Source: Paenibacillus polymyxa
Lineage (GTDB): Bacteria; Bacillota; Bacilli; Paenibacillales; Paenibacillaceae
Assembly (NCBI RefSeq): GCF_001719045.1
Contig: NZ_CP015423.1
Location: forward strand, 4,401,501 to 4,465,500
Length of the DNA: 64,000 bases
Reading direction: 5' to 3'
Under the pieces are notes generated by a model. That model ran no database searches, was not told the DNA's origin, and saw only the letters and a list, made by a program, of their open reading frames with translations. Positions 63,324-64,000 of this stretch are shown here, in pieces. Every line of letters begins with the position of its first letter. Within the stretch, counting starts at the first letter, position 1. Both the position numbers and the translations under genes were made by a program.

Positions 63324-63683
63324 TTATTTCCCGTCTTTGCGACCTGCTTCAAACGGTGTCGATACCGGAATAAACAGGTCGATAATCCCGATAACCAATG
63401 CAGCGAGCAATGCGCCCAGAACGGAAACACTGACATTGGTCACCACATATTGAGCGATCCAGATCACCAGAGCGCTCACAAGAAAACCTACGATACCGCG
63501 TCCAAATGGAGAAACGCGTCGGCCGAACACTGCCTCGATAATGTAACCAACCAAGGCGATGACAATGGCAAGAATCAGCGCGCTCCAAAAGCCGCCTACA
63601 CTAAATCCGGGAACGATCCAGCTTACGACCATCAGCACCAGAGCGGCAACGATGAAACGTACAATGTGCCCGAGAATGCTCAC
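63324..63683 (-). CDS. yvlD: Phage-holin-family membrane protein (YvlD-like)
   Basis: The product is 119 aa from GTG 63683, 7 nt after AAAGGAGG on the reverse strand; the longer frame to 63725 has no such site. Four hydrophobic segments are visible: ILGHIVRFIVAALVLMVVSWIVPGF, GFWSALILAIVIALVGYII, IVGFLVSALVIWIAQYVV, and SVLGALLAALVIGIIDLFI. The IVPGFSVGGFWSALI turn is the signature of the YvlD/phage-holin-4 family. In Bacillus such proteins take part in envelope stress responses; not a true lysis holin. Convergent with the zapA-like gene. Confidence 0.85.
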   Translation of the reverse strand: MSILGHIVRFIVAALVLMVVSWIVPGFSVGGFWSALILAIVIALVGYIIEAVFGRRVSPFGRGIVGFLVSALVIWIAQYVVTNVSVSVLGALLAALVIGIIDLFIPVSTPFEAGRKDGK

Positions 63684-63835
63684 GGAATAACCTCCTTTGT
63701 TTTTTGAATTTACAGGGTTAGACAAAGGTTAGTGTGTGGCATGAAGAGCTTTCTTATGTGTAAAAGAGAGTTGGCAAATAGCGTAAGTTTGCTGCTTTCG
63801 GTATAATATAGATATATGTGAAAGGAGTAGTGAAG

Positions 63836-64000
63836 TTGGACTCTAAAATTTTTAAAACCCTTGAATATCAAAAAATTCTAAATAAACTAAGTCACTATGC
63901 CCAAACGGCAACGGGACAACAGACAGCCCTTCGACTACAGCCCAGCGATGATTTGGAGCATATCAAGAAAATGCTGAAAGGTACGGATGAGGCCTATGCT
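63836..64000 (+). CDS. mutS2: Endonuclease MutS2, N-terminal part (runs off the window)
   Basis: TTG 63836 follows AAAGGAG by 8 nt; an in-frame GTG at 63830 is too close. The 55 visible residues, MDSKIFKTLEYQKILNKLSHYAQTA and onward to LKGTDEAYA, match the start of MutS2, which limits homologous recombination and rescues stalled ribosomes. The order zapA-yvlD-mutS2 fits a common Paenibacillus context. TATAAT at 63802-63807 is the likely -10. The gene continues past the window. Confidence 0.88.
   Translation, partial: MDSKIFKTLEYQKILNKLSHYAQTATGQQTALRLQPSDDLEHIKKMLKGTDEAYA

Overview
The window reads as a chromosomal segment of a Paenibacillus, most likely of the P. polymyxa group. This rests on the mix of Bacillus-type gene orders (infC-rpmI-rplT with an L20 leader, ytqA-ytqB, a nupNOPQ-like guanosine/nucleoside ABC operon, T-box controlled ilv-leu and pheST operons, zapA-like gene ahead of yvlD and mutS2), strong AGGAGG-type ribosome sites, TTG/GTG/ATT starts, and secreted pectin-degrading enzymes (a pectate lyase and a rhamnogalacturonan acetylesterase). 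The species is inferred; nothing in the window names it.

Layout. 1-10.7 kb is a mosaic of accessory and small metabolic genes: a truncated LuxR-type regulator facing a methyltransferase/saccharopine-dehydrogenase-like pair behind a Fur-like box, a SUKH immunity-type gene, HAD hydrolase, acetyltransferases, DUF2809 membrane protein, rhamnogalacturonan acetylesterase, a second methyltransferase, a GIY-YIG protein and a DUF2087 regulator. 10.7-17.5 kb is an AT-rich, decayed genomic island: a tandem zinc-finger protein, two orphan proteins, an AlbA_2 (Schlafen-type)/HTH protein, two degenerate copies of the 3' end of guaA flanking that gene, and a 56-nt 3' fragment of a tRNA-Pro(GGG). These are scars expected from repeated integration of mobile elements, but no integrase survives here.

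17.6-40 kb is core genome: an MFS exporter with a palindrome over its promoter; the 2-oxoglutarate dehydrogenase genes odhAB; a bacillithiol-transferase-like protein, lipase and mannose-6-phosphate isomerase; ytqBA; trmB; a diacylglycerol glucosyltransferase-like gene with a PAP2 phosphatase; a family-2 glycosyltransferase behind an ECF-type promoter and a long leader; the IF3/L35/L20 translation operon; and a four-gene nucleoside importer.

40-64 kb holds the branched-chain amino acid operon (T-box, ilvB, ilvN, ilvC, leuA, leuB; no leuCD follows), ahpC peroxiredoxin with a PerR/Fur-like box, a PAS histidine kinase, a membrane GGDEF-EAL protein, tRNA-Gly(TCC), pectate lyase, an antibiotic-resistance type ABC-F gene preceded by a leader with a small ORF and terminator (likely attenuation), the T-box pheS-pheT operon, a ZapA domain fused to a very long coiled coil, a YvlD-like membrane protein and the start of mutS2.

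The best candidates for undescribed biology are the guaA/tRNA-Pro scarred island with its AlbA_2-HTH gene and orphan neighbours, the ABC-F leader, the ZapA-coiled-coil fusion, and the iron-box methyltransferase/dehydrogenase pair. All functional statements are from reading the sequence and family knowledge; no database search was run.
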